Source of the DNA: Jaenimonas drosophilae
Lineage: Eukaryota; Euglenozoa; Kinetoplastea; Trypanosomatida; Trypanosomatidae
Assembly: GCA_030849065.1 (NCBI GenBank)
Contig: JASAON010001631.1
Location: 62,001 to 126,000 of the forward strand
DNA length: 64,000 nt
Reading direction: 5' to 3'
The translations under genes were made by a program, and so were the position numbers. Positions 48,201 to 56,082 of the stretch are shown here, one piece after another (the stretch's first letter is position 1; each line of letters begins with the position of its first letter). The notes under the pieces were generated by a model, which ran no database searches, had not been told where the DNA came from, and saw only the letters and a list, made by a program, of their open reading frames with translations.

Positions 48201-49644
48201 GCCCGAGGCCCAACGCACCGCGCGCCTCATCTTCACCGATGCCGCAGTCCGGGCGGCGGCGCTGCGTGATGGCTATGTGGTTCCCTGCCCCGACCCTTTG
48301 GTCGTGGTGCGGGCCCATGGAGAGATGGGCCAAGCCACCTTCGCCGCTACGCCGATTGCTGCTGGTGCGCGCTTCCTCTCCGTCAAGGGCCTCTGCCTCC
48401 CCTTCCCCACCATCTACACCATCATGCTCACGGAAAGCCGCCACCTCCTCTTCGCCGATGGTGCGCAGTGCCTCGCCCACAGCTGCAACCCAAATGTGCA
48501 GATTTGCGTGGACTTCATCAACAACGTCCTCGAGTGCGTGGCGCTTCGGCCCATCCACGAAGGCGAGCTCATCGCCTTCAACTACAACACCACGGAGTGG
48601 CACATGAGCAGTCCTTTCCGATGTGCCTGTGGCGCACCCAGCTGCGCCTATGAGATCCGTGGCTTCAAGCACCTCACCCGTGCCGCTCGTGAATCTATCC
48701 TGCCTCAGGTGAGCCCAACCATTCGCCAGCTCGCCCTGGACCACGCCGATGTGCAGCTGCCGGCGGTGCTGCGCTCACGGGAGGATGGAACCCTCGAGGC
48801 TGCCGCCACCCTCCCCAAGGAATTCGTGGTGTTGGAGGTGATGTACTTGGATGTGCAGCCCGCTCAGCTCTGTGTGGGTCGCAACTGCTTCATTCCCCAC
48901 CACTCCACCACATACAACTGTGTGCTGGTGGAAGGTCGCATCGTCACTTGTGCGGAGGTGGCAGCCGGGAGCCCACTCCTCATCAACATGAACTACTTCG
49001 TCTACGACATGACGGCCCAGTTCCCACGTGCCTACGTGGAGGACTGCAAGGGCTTCAAGTACATGGAGGAGGCCCTCAAGCAAAAGTACCTCTACCTCTG
49101 TGAGCCCCCTGTTCGGGCGCAGGCGATGCGGGATGGATGGATCGTACACAGCAGCCAAGACGCGCTGACGGTGCGTCCAAATGGGGAGATGGGCCAAACC
49201 GCCTACGCCACCCGCGACATTGCAACCGGCACGACCCTCTTTCACTGCGATGGCCTCATCGTGCCCTTCCCCACCATGTACACCATTTGTGTGGGCCCAC
49301 GCCGCCACCTGCTCTTTGGCGATGCCGCTGAGTGCATCGCCCACCACTGCGATCCCAACGTTCGAGTGACGGTCAATGGCGATGGCACCTTCGACTTCGT
49401 CACCATCACCCCCATCGCCACGGGTGAGATGGTCACCTTCAACTACACCACCACCGAATGGCTGATGAACTCACCCTTTGTGTGCCTCTGCGGATCCACC
49501 TACTGCGCGGGCATCGTGCAGGGCTTCAAGCACCTCTCCAACGCCGATTGTCAGCGTCTCTGGCCCATCACCTCCGATGTGGTGCGGGAAGAGTACCGCA
49601 AACGAGCCAACAACAACAACAGCGATCATGCCATGAAGGCTTGA
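45250..49644 (+). CDS. Multi-SET protein: five SET-type modules alternating with degenerate partners
   Basis: A 1464-residue protein built from about 295-residue repeats. Each repeat contains an A module and a B module. A modules resemble compact SET lysine methyltransferases of bacterial/protist type: a GEMGQATFAAKxIAAGTRFF entry, LPFPTxYTI, HLLFADGAQCLAHSC-PN, then ALRPI-GELISFNY-TTEW and a post-SET-like C-x-C-x4-C (for example CACGSSRC), ending GFKHL. The A-module histidines of the AHSC-type motif are H185, H485, H783, H1077 and H1365. The Tyr of FNY is kept in all five (TYNY in the first), but the Asn of the canonical NHSC is Arg in the first and Ala in the others. B modules are decayed: they keep HSC in three cases but have lost the Tyr (FNL, LNI, IDL, INM). 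The N-terminus is a partial B module. No signal peptide or membrane segment is seen; substrate is unknown. Confidence 0.85.
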   Translation: MKCVARCSLGDIVAPLPHAFQVQEDELVLPNGEAIRHGDQFNVAIISHFLVAVKELHPDDEIIVNLNLAFYSAAKSGDLRITNSIAPGFRFLDEETQQALYLFADESVRQAAIADGFVPKGQEGGITVQRTRKDTLVATSTKDQASGEVVFESTGVILPFPVRSTIEIPGDRHLRLTGGSEFIRHSCVPNLRLEIVGDLIRGIALRPIEAGEYLTYNYLCTEWDVTKVFHCQCNVYCCYGVIKGFKYLDREQQEHLLPHCSPAVVEKYRGPLLPSASLGAIHSSSALCHTHTGHLAAQRSISAGTVLLSLVNPPKEKGLSLLLEPSHSCLPHSCDANTVIIENQLVVCRPLVPGDVLTFNLNLQHHDIPDGLPCTCDSASCNKTVKGFHALSPSQQSTLWIYASPEVRQAALQQHHHRITCSSPWATVKESGSMGHATYAAKPITTGTRVFHVKGLILPFPTVYTIHLGEGKHLLFADGAQCLAHSCAPNTRIVVDPVNGFVDCFAMQPIAQDELISFNYLTTEWDMNEPFVCACGSSRCAKMIKGFRHLPRNEQLALWPYATDAIRALFAQSSRSTLANLRMDLVCPLGEKGELCVPKDLPSGTVLLETGGEHFDISGGYICFGDCRIRHSCSATALLLEGKVVLNQSVLADTPITLNINQLVYRLPEAWTCTCGSMHCNQRIMGFQGMPAAQQHELLLGTLPRVRDEAVADGYQNMSDSPYVVIAANGEMGQATFAAKTIAAGTRFFEVTGLVLPFPTVYTILLEPTRHLLFASGAQCLAHSCKPNVRIVVDAERRSLNCVALRPINAGELISFNYLTTEWDMNTAFPCVCGEAGCSGKIRGFKYLAAEDRQRLWWMATPAIRRLAGGANPNWEKLASPTLRTDATGRVCAATELHEGLPVLDAATVELCGSRVVVDGISLNHSCQPTAAIIDHRVVLIQSMCRGVEVTIDLNCLSYALDEPFTCTCPAQPQPHRVEGFQTMPEAQRTARLIFTDAAVRAAALRDGYVVPCPDPLVVVRAHGEMGQATFAATPIAAGARFLSVKGLCLPFPTIYTIMLTESRHLLFADGAQCLAHSCNPNVQICVDFINNVLECVALRPIHEGELIAFNYNTTEWHMSSPFRCACGAPSCAYEIRGFKHLTRAARESILPQVSPTIRQLALDHADVQLPAVLRSREDGTLEAAATLPKEFVVLEVMYLDVQPAQLCVGRNCFIPHHSTTYNCVLVEGRIVTCAEVAAGSPLLINMNYFVYDMTAQFPRAYVEDCKGFKYMEEALKQKYLYLCEPPVRAQAMRDGWIVHSSQDALTVRPNGEMGQTAYATRDIATGTTLFHCDGLIVPFPTMYTICVGPRRHLLFGDAAECIAHHCDPNVRVTVNGDGTFDFVTITPIATGEMVTFNYTTTEWLMNSPFVCLCGSTYCAGIVQGFKHLSNADCQRLWPITSDVVREEYRKRANNNNSDHAMKA
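45655..49545 (+). repeat. Five A-type and four B-type SET modules in tandem
   Basis: A modules lie at about 45655-45990, 46530-46900, 47430-47790, 48310-48675 and 49170-49545. B modules fill 46080-46490, 47000-47390, 47900-48290 and 48770-49130. The spacing of the A histidines is 300, 298, 294 and 288 residues. A2, A3 and A4 are the most alike, consistent with later internal duplication. Confidence 0.8.
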
Positions 49645-50059
49645 GCTGTGTAGCATAGATGATTTTTTCTTGTGTGTGTTTCTTCTTCTATTTTTCCTGC
49701 GTTCATGCCCTTCTTGTTAATCGTGTGTGGTTACTTTCTCCACACGATACCACCTCTTTTTTCTCTTCTTTCTTCTTCTTGGATGAGTACTGTGATTGTC
49801 TTTGGTTGGAGGTATACATGTGTGCTTCTCATCTCAGCTTTTCAAATTGCACGAGATGCAGCGAGGTACCTCCTGTGTTGTCCGTCGTTGTGGCTCCCCA
49901 AACAACACCTGAGCGTATTCTCCATGGGAACCTCACTTGTATGCCAATGTGGTGCTAAGATTCATCATCACCATCATCAACATCTTTCTCCTCATCATCT
50001 CTCCTCTATCATGTAGATCCTACTACGTACGCAACCAAATCTGCGACGACCTACATTAT
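49645..50059 (+). other. Intergenic region upstream of the ePHD gene
   Basis: No gene. Pyrimidine-rich stretches at 49735-49785 and 49975-50012; a CAT/ATC-rich stretch at 49962-49985. Open frames through here begin with non-ATG codons or are T-rich by-products. Confidence 0.5.
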
Positions 50060-51154
50060 ATGGAGCCCACCACCTCGCACTCCAAGAGGAAGATGGCGAA
50101 AAAGAGCGTCTCGTTTGGCGGTACAACGGTCGTTTGCATCCCTCGACGCGGCAGGTACAGCCTCTCTCTCACCTCCGAGGAATATGCCTCTCCTCTGGAT
50201 GGGCCCAATGAGCCAACACCCTACCAATCAGCCGCAGCAGCATATAGCTTCGTACCCCCTCTCCCTCTCTCAGATATCCCCCATGGACTATTCGGCAGTG
50301 AGCCATCAACGTCGTGGAGCGACGACGCGACTGAGGTGCCCCACGCTCCCCTCTATCCCAACCACAGCTCCTTCGAGAGCGTCATGGAAGGTTTCACCCA
50401 AGAAGAAGTAGAAGAACACGTGATGGCCCCGCTTGTTGAGCCACTTCTCTCCGTGGGGGAAGAAGGTGGCGCCTACCTCTCCACCATCACCCAACCATCC
50501 AGCTCCCAGCTTGAGCTCAACGAGGCCATCGAGGCCATTCTCGGAGCTACGCCGGACTCACCCGAAGAAACCACCCAGGCAGCTGAGCAGCACCTAACAA
50601 CGACGACCCCATCCACCACAGAATCTGCAGCCCACAACCACAACAACACACCAACGTTGGAGGAGGAACATGAAGAAGTGGTGCCAATCTCCCCAACCTC
50701 CCGACGGCTGAGCGGTGAATTTGATCGCGAGGACGGCGATGACCTTCCTCACCGTGTGGTTGCGGATGATGGAGATGAATCCAGCCGCCTTGTGGTGGCA
50801 GGCCCACGAACTTGCATTTTTTGCGGAAGTGGAGCAAGACGACCACGGCGGTCCAGCTCGTTTGACTGGAGCACCATCACGAGGCAGGATGGTATGTGCT
50901 TCCACCCATGCTGCGCATTGTGGTGCCCGGAGGTGTTCTACGATGAGCAACATGGAGTGCTGCGCTCACTCCTCTATGCACGGATGCGATGTGCGCCCAT
51001 CAAGTGCGCCTACTGCCGGAAGTATGGTGCAAGTGTGGGCTGCGTGGAGATTGACTGCCAGCTCAGCTATCATCTTCCATGTGCGTTGAAGGCGCATGCG
51101 AGTCTCGGCCTCGAAGAATTCGTCCTGCGGTGCCCACGACATACACAACCATAG
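50060..51154 (+). CDS. Extended PHD (ePHD) finger protein with RVxF motif
   Basis: A 364-residue protein. Residues about 258-361 are an extended PHD module: CIFCGSG, HPCCALWCPEVFY, CAYCRKYGASVGCVEIDC, YHLPCALKA, ending LRCPRH, the C-x2-C, H-x2-C, C-x2-C, C-x6-C, YH-x2-C, C-x2-H order found in BRPF, AF10/AF17, MLL and PHF6. ePHD modules bind histone tails or DNA with partner domains. Residues 1-255 are mostly disordered. A KKSVSF motif near residues 14-19 fits the PP1-docking RVxF pattern. There is no bromodomain or PWWP. Start is ATG 50060; the longer frame upstream has no ATG start. A nuclear chromatin role is inferred from family. Confidence 0.8.
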   Translation: MEPTTSHSKRKMAKKSVSFGGTTVVCIPRRGRYSLSLTSEEYASPLDGPNEPTPYQSAAAAYSFVPPLPLSDIPHGLFGSEPSTSWSDDATEVPHAPLYPNHSSFESVMEGFTQEEVEEHVMAPLVEPLLSVGEEGGAYLSTITQPSSSQLELNEAIEAILGATPDSPEETTQAAEQHLTTTTPSTTESAAHNHNNTPTLEEEHEEVVPISPTSRRLSGEFDREDGDDLPHRVVADDGDESSRLVVAGPRTCIFCGSGARRPRRSSSFDWSTITRQDGMCFHPCCALWCPEVFYDEQHGVLRSLLYARMRCAPIKCAYCRKYGASVGCVEIDCQLSYHLPCALKAHASLGLEEFVLRCPRHTQP

Positions 51155-51402
51155 ACGACCATCACCCCTCTCATTCTGCTCACATTCTGGGTATCACAAC
51201 CCACTTCACTTCATATACATTTTGCGTTGTTGTTGTTGTACTGAAACAAACTGTGGTTCGTATGACTGGCAATGTGTGTGGGGATGAGGCTCCCCCCTTC
51301 GTGTGTTTGTGTGGTTGGGCACATGCTCTTCTTCATCTCCTTCATCTTATCTACGTACATCTTCATTGTTTTAAGTGCAGCAGAACAACAGAAGACGCTG
51401 AG

Positions 51403-51816
51403 ATGCTTGATTCGGCTGAGTTATCCGCGGTGATCCAAAACGCCGTGTGTGAGGAGGTGCCAATCGCCGTCCTTCTCGACGCGCGAGGAAGTGTGGTATC
51501 TTCGGCATGCACAGGAACCGAAGATGGTTGGAAGGAGAGCTACGCCACCACCGTTGCCGCCACTGCCAACATGTGGCGGGCGTATGCGAGGAACGACCGC
51601 GCAGTGAATCGAGTGTCGCTGGAGGTGGAGCCTGATGCGCTGGAGCAGGTTCTCGTTGATTTTGGAACCCGAAAGTTCTGTGCCATGGCCGTGGCAGACA
51701 CTGCGGTGTTGTGTTTGGTCGGTACGATTGAGATGGGCATGTTGAAGCTCAAGACGGCAGCACTGCAGCGGGTGCTCGATCATCTGCTTCGCCCTGCCAT
51801 GGCCGTGGAGGAGTAG
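51403..51816 (+). CDS. Roadblock/LC7 protein, LAMTOR2-like (Ragulator)
   Basis: A 137-residue roadblock-fold protein. The second half follows LAMTOR2 (p14/ROBLD3): TTVAATANMWRAYARND, then LEQVLVDFGTRKFCAMAVAD, AVLCLVGTIEMGMLKLKTAA and a final LDHLL-P helix, matching the animal pattern ASNIWAAY, L-x-x-x-M-D, GFGMLKAKAQAL. LAMTOR2 pairs with LAMTOR3 inside Ragulator, the scaffold and Rag GTPase exchange factor at the lysosome for TORC1. The dynein light-chain roadblock is an alternative member of the same fold, but the GMLKLKTAAL stretch favours LAMTOR2. The start is the ATG after an AG at 51379-51380. Confidence 0.78.
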   Translation: MLDSAELSAVIQNAVCEEVPIAVLLDARGSVVSSACTGTEDGWKESYATTVAATANMWRAYARNDRAVNRVSLEVEPDALEQVLVDFGTRKFCAMAVADTAVLCLVGTIEMGMLKLKTAALQRVLDHLLRPAMAVEE

Positions 51817-51935
51817 TGCAATCGTCATGGATGCTGCTTCATCATCATCTTCATCCTCTCATGCCACATGTTGTCTGCTGAGTTGTGCTTTGCTTGCTTC
51901 AATGATTAGGTAGTGCTATTTCATGAATCATCCTC

Positions 51936-51964
51936 TTCTTTCTTCTCTTGTGTTGTGTGTTTAG
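51936..51964 (+). promoter_or_regulatory. Predicted trans-splice acceptor of the Oxa1-like gene
   Basis: A C/T then GT/T-rich tract ends in TAG at 51962-51964. The first ATG after it is 51988, giving a 23-base leader and placing the hydrophobic N-terminal extension of the open frame outside the mRNA. Confidence 0.6.
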
Positions 51965-51987
51965 TTGTGTTGTGTTGTTGTTTCAAT

Positions 51988-53466
51988 ATGCACTCATCTG
52001 TGCTACGCTGCACGCACAGTCAGCGTGTGGCCACGGCGATGGGCGCCCTGCGAGGCCCTCGTCGAAGTGTGAATGGCTGGGCACATCGATGGCCCGCCAC
52101 TAGGGCACTGCACGCATCATGCCGCACGTACACCTCTTCAAGCAACGCCTCCAGCTCCCCCACCTACATGAGTATGTTGGATGATGTATGGAACCGAAAG
52201 TGGTTCGGCACGGTGGATGGCCCCACCTCTGCCGCCTCTCTCGTTCAGGACGGCACCGGCGAGGCTGGTTGGCTGGCCGACGCCATCATGAGCTGCCAAG
52301 AACTTCTCGGCCTGGAAGGTTGGGCTGTGCTGCTTCTGGTTGGCATCGCTGCTCGCCTCCTCACCCTCTACGCCTCCTTCTACGGTGAGCGTGCCTCGGC
52401 ACGCATGCTCAACGCCCTGCCAGAGCTCAAGGCCCCACAAGAGGCGTTTAATCGCGTCTATTACAACGACCAATCCACCTCACTCGAGGTGCAGGTGGCG
52501 GCATCCGTCCTGAAGGGAGAGCGACGGCGTGTCTTTGCGGCACATGAAACATCCAACTTAAAGTGTCTGGGCACCTTGTGGGGCTCTCCGCTGCTCATGT
52601 GGGGCATGTACGAGGTATCGTCGCTCTGCACCAACACACATGCCGATCTTGGCAGCTCCTCCTTCTTGTGGTGCAGCGCACTCACGATGCCCGACCCTTT
52701 CTTTGTGCTGCCGGTGCTGGTCTGCGGCCTCGCGCTGCTGAATCTGGAGCTCTCCATCCGCCCGGAGCTTCGTCGTGGATGGACCAACAACCTAATCTGG
52801 GGCGCACGCATTGGTGCCGTGTGTGTGGTTCCCGTTATTGCCACGTTTCGAAGCGGTGTGTGCCTGTACTGCATCGGCATGAGCCTCGCTGGCTTGTTGC
52901 AGCCCCTGCTGCTCCGTCAGCCGTCCTTTCGGCGCTGGTTTGGTTTTCCTGCCGCGCTTCCTCCTCCCCAACAACAACAACAACAACAAGCACCACCGGC
53001 AGTTGGTGGTGTGGCAAATACTGGCGGCGCACCAACCATCACGCGGCTTGTTGCTGCCGTTGCCTCCCCGCAAGCATCATCATCATCAAACACATGTGGC
53101 GATGAGGTAGATGTGCTGCAAACGAGGGTGAGTGTGCAGTTTCCCTACCTCAGCCACCTCCTCAATCCACAGGCGATGGAGGTGGATGAGCCACTCTTCA
53201 TCAAGACGGCACCATCGACGGAGCACCGTCGTCGGGCGGCCATGGGGAAGAATCCCTTGATGCGTGAGGTGCCACTGCGTAAGGCAAACCAAAACACCAC
53301 ACATGAGCATTCCCACGACGTAGCACCACGATCATCACCATCATCTTCATTATCATCGAAGCGCACCAACACCTCCACGAAAGGTACCTCCTTCGCCTCC
53401 AGCGGGTGGAAAACCGCAAACCTCAATTTCGATGAGTCTGACTTCACACCACCAACATCGAAGTAG
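51988..53466 (+). CDS. Oxa1/YidC-family mitochondrial insertase
   Basis: A 492-residue protein. The N-terminus (MHSSVLRCTHSQRVATAMGA) is Arg/Ser-rich like a mitochondrial presequence. Five hydrophobic segments follow the Oxa1 plan: about 111-133 (GWAVLLLVGIAARLLTLYAS), 197-214, 238-255, 273-286 and 290-308, with a helical, charged loop after the first (RMLNALPELKAPQEAFNRVY) as in OXA1L and COX18. Oxa1 inserts mitochondrially encoded and imported subunits into the inner membrane. The C-terminal third is disordered, with a poly-Gln run (codons CAA, about 52970-52990) and Ser/Pro-rich sequence, not the long coiled coil of ribosome-binding Oxa1. Cox18-type function is an alternative. Lineage-specific tail. 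Confidence 0.75.
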   Translation: MHSSVLRCTHSQRVATAMGALRGPRRSVNGWAHRWPATRALHASCRTYTSSSNASSSPTYMSMLDDVWNRKWFGTVDGPTSAASLVQDGTGEAGWLADAIMSCQELLGLEGWAVLLLVGIAARLLTLYASFYGERASARMLNALPELKAPQEAFNRVYYNDQSTSLEVQVAASVLKGERRRVFAAHETSNLKCLGTLWGSPLLMWGMYEVSSLCTNTHADLGSSSFLWCSALTMPDPFFVLPVLVCGLALLNLELSIRPELRRGWTNNLIWGARIGAVCVVPVIATFRSGVCLYCIGMSLAGLLQPLLLRQPSFRRWFGFPAALPPPQQQQQQQAPPAVGGVANTGGAPTITRLVAAVASPQASSSSNTCGDEVDVLQTRVSVQFPYLSHLLNPQAMEVDEPLFIKTAPSTEHRRRAAMGKNPLMREVPLRKANQNTTHEHSHDVAPRSSPSSSLSSKRTNTSTKGTSFASSGWKTANLNFDESDFTPPTSK

Positions 53467-53732
53467 GCGGGCGTGCATGAATCATGATGATGATGATGAT
53501 GATGATGACGTTAAGCGTTCAATAACATCTCCACAGAAATGTTTCAGTGAATGATCTTGTGTTGCACCTCTTCCTCTATACTCCTACTCCCACAACCACA
53601 ACCACATCATCTCGCCATCCTCATTTGCACCTCCATCACATCCCAACACAACACAACACACACACACACAAAACACGTTAGACCTTCATTGAGGCTGAGA
53701 TTCTCTATGCTGGCTGACGTGGTTGTGTAAGT
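53467..53732 (+). other. Short intergenic region with GAT microsatellite
   Basis: A near-perfect GAT repeat at 53485-53509 and CA repeats at 53650-53670. No gene. Confidence 0.5.
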
Positions 53733-54821
53733 ATGCCATCCATCTTTCGCCGCAGCCGGCCGCTCCACTTCAGCCGCAATGACACCACGAAACCCTTGAG
53801 CCACCCACTCCGACGTTGGCTCTACCACCGCATCTTTGGTGGGGTGTGTTGTGCCGGCCTTGCCTTCTTCATCTTCTCCTACCAACGTGCCAAGCGGGAG
53901 GCCATCCGCTACCATGATGACGCCGGTGATTGCCTCTGCTCGTCTGGCATGGTTGATGCGTTCATGATGTTGCCGAGCAATCGCTTCTCCAGCTTCGTGG
54001 GTTCCATCGCGAGCTCACCCGACGTACCACGTGCGGTACATCAAGCGTGCATCCGTGCCATTGTGAAGATGTACGGCGTGGATCTGAGCGACTCCACGCA
54101 GGATGAGTTTGATACGCTGCAGGAATTCTATACGCGTACGTGGAAGGCGGAGCGTCGGCCAACGGATGCGGAGGCCCTCGTGGTTGCGCCGTGCGATGGG
54201 GAAGTGATGAGCATCGTGGATGGTGTAGAGGGAACCTCCTTGATGCAGGTGAAGGGCCTCCACTACAGCATCCAAACCTTGTTCCGGCCATTATCGCAGG
54301 AGCTGCCACCAGGGCATAAGCGTGTGGCGGTGGTGATTCGCTTGCGCATTCAGGATCATCACCACGTGGTTGCCCCCACAAACTTCAAGTGCTTGAGCTC
54401 CGTCTACGTACCTGGCGCACTCCTGCCGACCACACCAGCGGGCCTTCACTGGATTCCTGGCGTGCTCATCAATAATGAGCGCGTGGTTTTGCATGGCGAG
54501 GTGGAGCGCCGACTCCGCAGCAGCGGCGGCATCCCGCCGAAGCTCTTCTTGGCGATGGTGGGCAGCACCCTGACTGGCAAGATATCCATCAACGTGGATG
54601 AGCGCGTGAAAACCAACTTCCTCGACCCGCCAGAGTATGCGGTGCGAACGCCTTATGAAACGAAGCCGCTTCAGCCCGTCGGCACACGTGTGGGGAGCTT
54701 CCAGTGGGGTTCCACGGTGGCGATGTTGGTGGATGTGCCGGAGTGGGCAGAGGTGCGCGCCAAGGTTGGTGATGAGGTGAAGGTGGGGCAGCAGCTTGTT
54801 GCACGAGGCAAGATTAAGTAG
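53733..54821 (+). CDS. Phosphatidylserine decarboxylase, mitochondrial type
   Basis: A 362-residue PSD proenzyme that makes phosphatidylethanolamine from phosphatidylserine at the inner mitochondrial membrane. Residues 33-50 form a transmembrane helix after a basic N-terminus. The catalytic Asp lies in VVAPCDGEV (D155) and the conserved His cluster is DHHHVVAP (D208-H211), equivalent to the 'DYHRxHxP' region. The self-cleavage and pyruvoyl site is GST at 326-328, with Ser327 as the predicted pyruvoyl precursor; the residue before it is Trp, giving WGST instead of the usual LGST or a close variant. Cleavage would give a small alpha chain of about 36 residues. QTLFRPLSQELP and TLTGKISIN fit the family. 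Start is the first ATG after the CA-rich leader. Confidence 0.92.
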   Translation: MPSIFRRSRPLHFSRNDTTKPLSHPLRRWLYHRIFGGVCCAGLAFFIFSYQRAKREAIRYHDDAGDCLCSSGMVDAFMMLPSNRFSSFVGSIASSPDVPRAVHQACIRAIVKMYGVDLSDSTQDEFDTLQEFYTRTWKAERRPTDAEALVVAPCDGEVMSIVDGVEGTSLMQVKGLHYSIQTLFRPLSQELPPGHKRVAVVIRLRIQDHHHVVAPTNFKCLSSVYVPGALLPTTPAGLHWIPGVLINNERVVLHGEVERRLRSSGGIPPKLFLAMVGSTLTGKISINVDERVKTNFLDPPEYAVRTPYETKPLQPVGTRVGSFQWGSTVAMLVDVPEWAEVRAKVGDEVKVGQQLVARGKIK

Positions 54822-55064
54822 ATACCTCCCCCTTCTTCTTTTTCTTCATCTTCGTTGTAGCATCTGCATATCTTTGTGTTTGTGTGTGTTGGTCATGACA
54901 TACACATCCATGTTGGCCTTGCTTGTGATGGATGGTGGCGGATAAGCGCACATTCAGTTTCTGGTAGTGGTGAAGGAACTACAGACTTGTTGTTGTTGCT
55001 GTTGGGATGGAAAAACATGGGCTCACACACATTGTTGCATCTTCTTCCTCTTTCATCTTCTTCC

Positions 55065-55865
55065 ATGAAAGCCGCGAGTGTGGGTAATGTGGTTCCAGCG
55101 CGAATGTCCCACAACTCAGAGATGCATCAGCTGCACGCGCAGCTCAGCAAGCGCGAGTTCCACGTGGCGGAACTCGTGGATGAGGTGATGTGGATGCAGC
55201 AACAAGACCACAACGCACGTGAGTTGATTGCCAAGTTGGAGGACGTCTTGGTGCGTCTGCTCGAGTACCACGTGATGCTGTGCGACGGAGGTGCTCCATC
55301 ATCATCACCGCCAGCGCTGCAGCACCTCCTCGCCGAGCCCATCACTGAGAGAACCAAGGAGTGGGTGGTGGCGGCCAATCATGCTCGAGGCGAGCTCCAC
55401 GAAAGTGTGTGGATGAAGAAGCAGGCGGAGCTGTTGCACCTGCTGCAAGAGATGAAGGCGAGTGTGTCTGTGCTTCAACACTCCGCCGAGCAGCTCCGCC
55501 TACCAACCACTTCTTCTTCATCGGTGTTGGTGCCCGCGAAGGAAAATGTGGTTGATCATGGCAGGGATGAGGATGGATGTTTGTGGCTACGTACGTTGAG
55601 CGATGCACATCGCATCGCCCTTGGCTCCCAAGTGCGCAGTGATGCGATGGCCGCGGAGTTGCACCGACTGGCCGCACACCTTCGTGAGTTGGAGGCTGAG
55701 AAGGTGAAAACATCAGAGTCTCTCCTCGCGGTACGTCGTCGGCTGCTCGATGAGTGCGAAGCGCGCATGGATTTGGAACAGCGCGTGGAGGAGCTGCTTA
55801 TAGAGCGATCAGCCTTGTTGGCATCTCTGGCCGGGAATTCTGGTGGAGCTCCTCCATCTGCATAG
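55065..55865 (+). CDS. Coiled-coil protein of unknown function
   Basis: A 266-residue protein (from this start) with heptad-rich helices. Coiled-coil stretches occur around residues 20-80 (HQLHAQLSKREFHVAELVDE), 120-150 and 185-255 (a long helix rich in Leu, Glu, Arg). The last residues are Gly/Pro/Ser-rich. No domain is recognised. The start is uncertain: the strongest pyrimidine tract ends at 55064, directly before ATG 55065, so the acceptor may be the CAG near 55098 and the real start ATG 55104, 13 codons later. A cytoskeletal role is a guess. Confidence 0.6.
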   Translation: MKAASVGNVVPARMSHNSEMHQLHAQLSKREFHVAELVDEVMWMQQQDHNARELIAKLEDVLVRLLEYHVMLCDGGAPSSSPPALQHLLAEPITERTKEWVVAANHARGELHESVWMKKQAELLHLLQEMKASVSVLQHSAEQLRLPTTSSSSVLVPAKENVVDHGRDEDGCLWLRTLSDAHRIALGSQVRSDAMAAELHRLAAHLRELEAEKVKTSESLLAVRRRLLDECEARMDLEQRVEELLIERSALLASLAGNSGGAPPSA

Positions 55866-56082
55866 GCCACCCATGGTGTTGCTGATGCATCCATGAATGT
55901 GTGTGTGTGTGTGTGTTGGATCGCCCTACTCCGGTTCTGCTGCGCGCCCACCACAACTTCCTACCGCATTTCTCTCTTTCTTCATTACGTTCATCATCTC
56001 ATATATATATATATTGTTCAGCTCTTCTTAATCTGTGTGCGAAGAGGAGGTTGGGTGGCACACACACACACACAACACAGCC

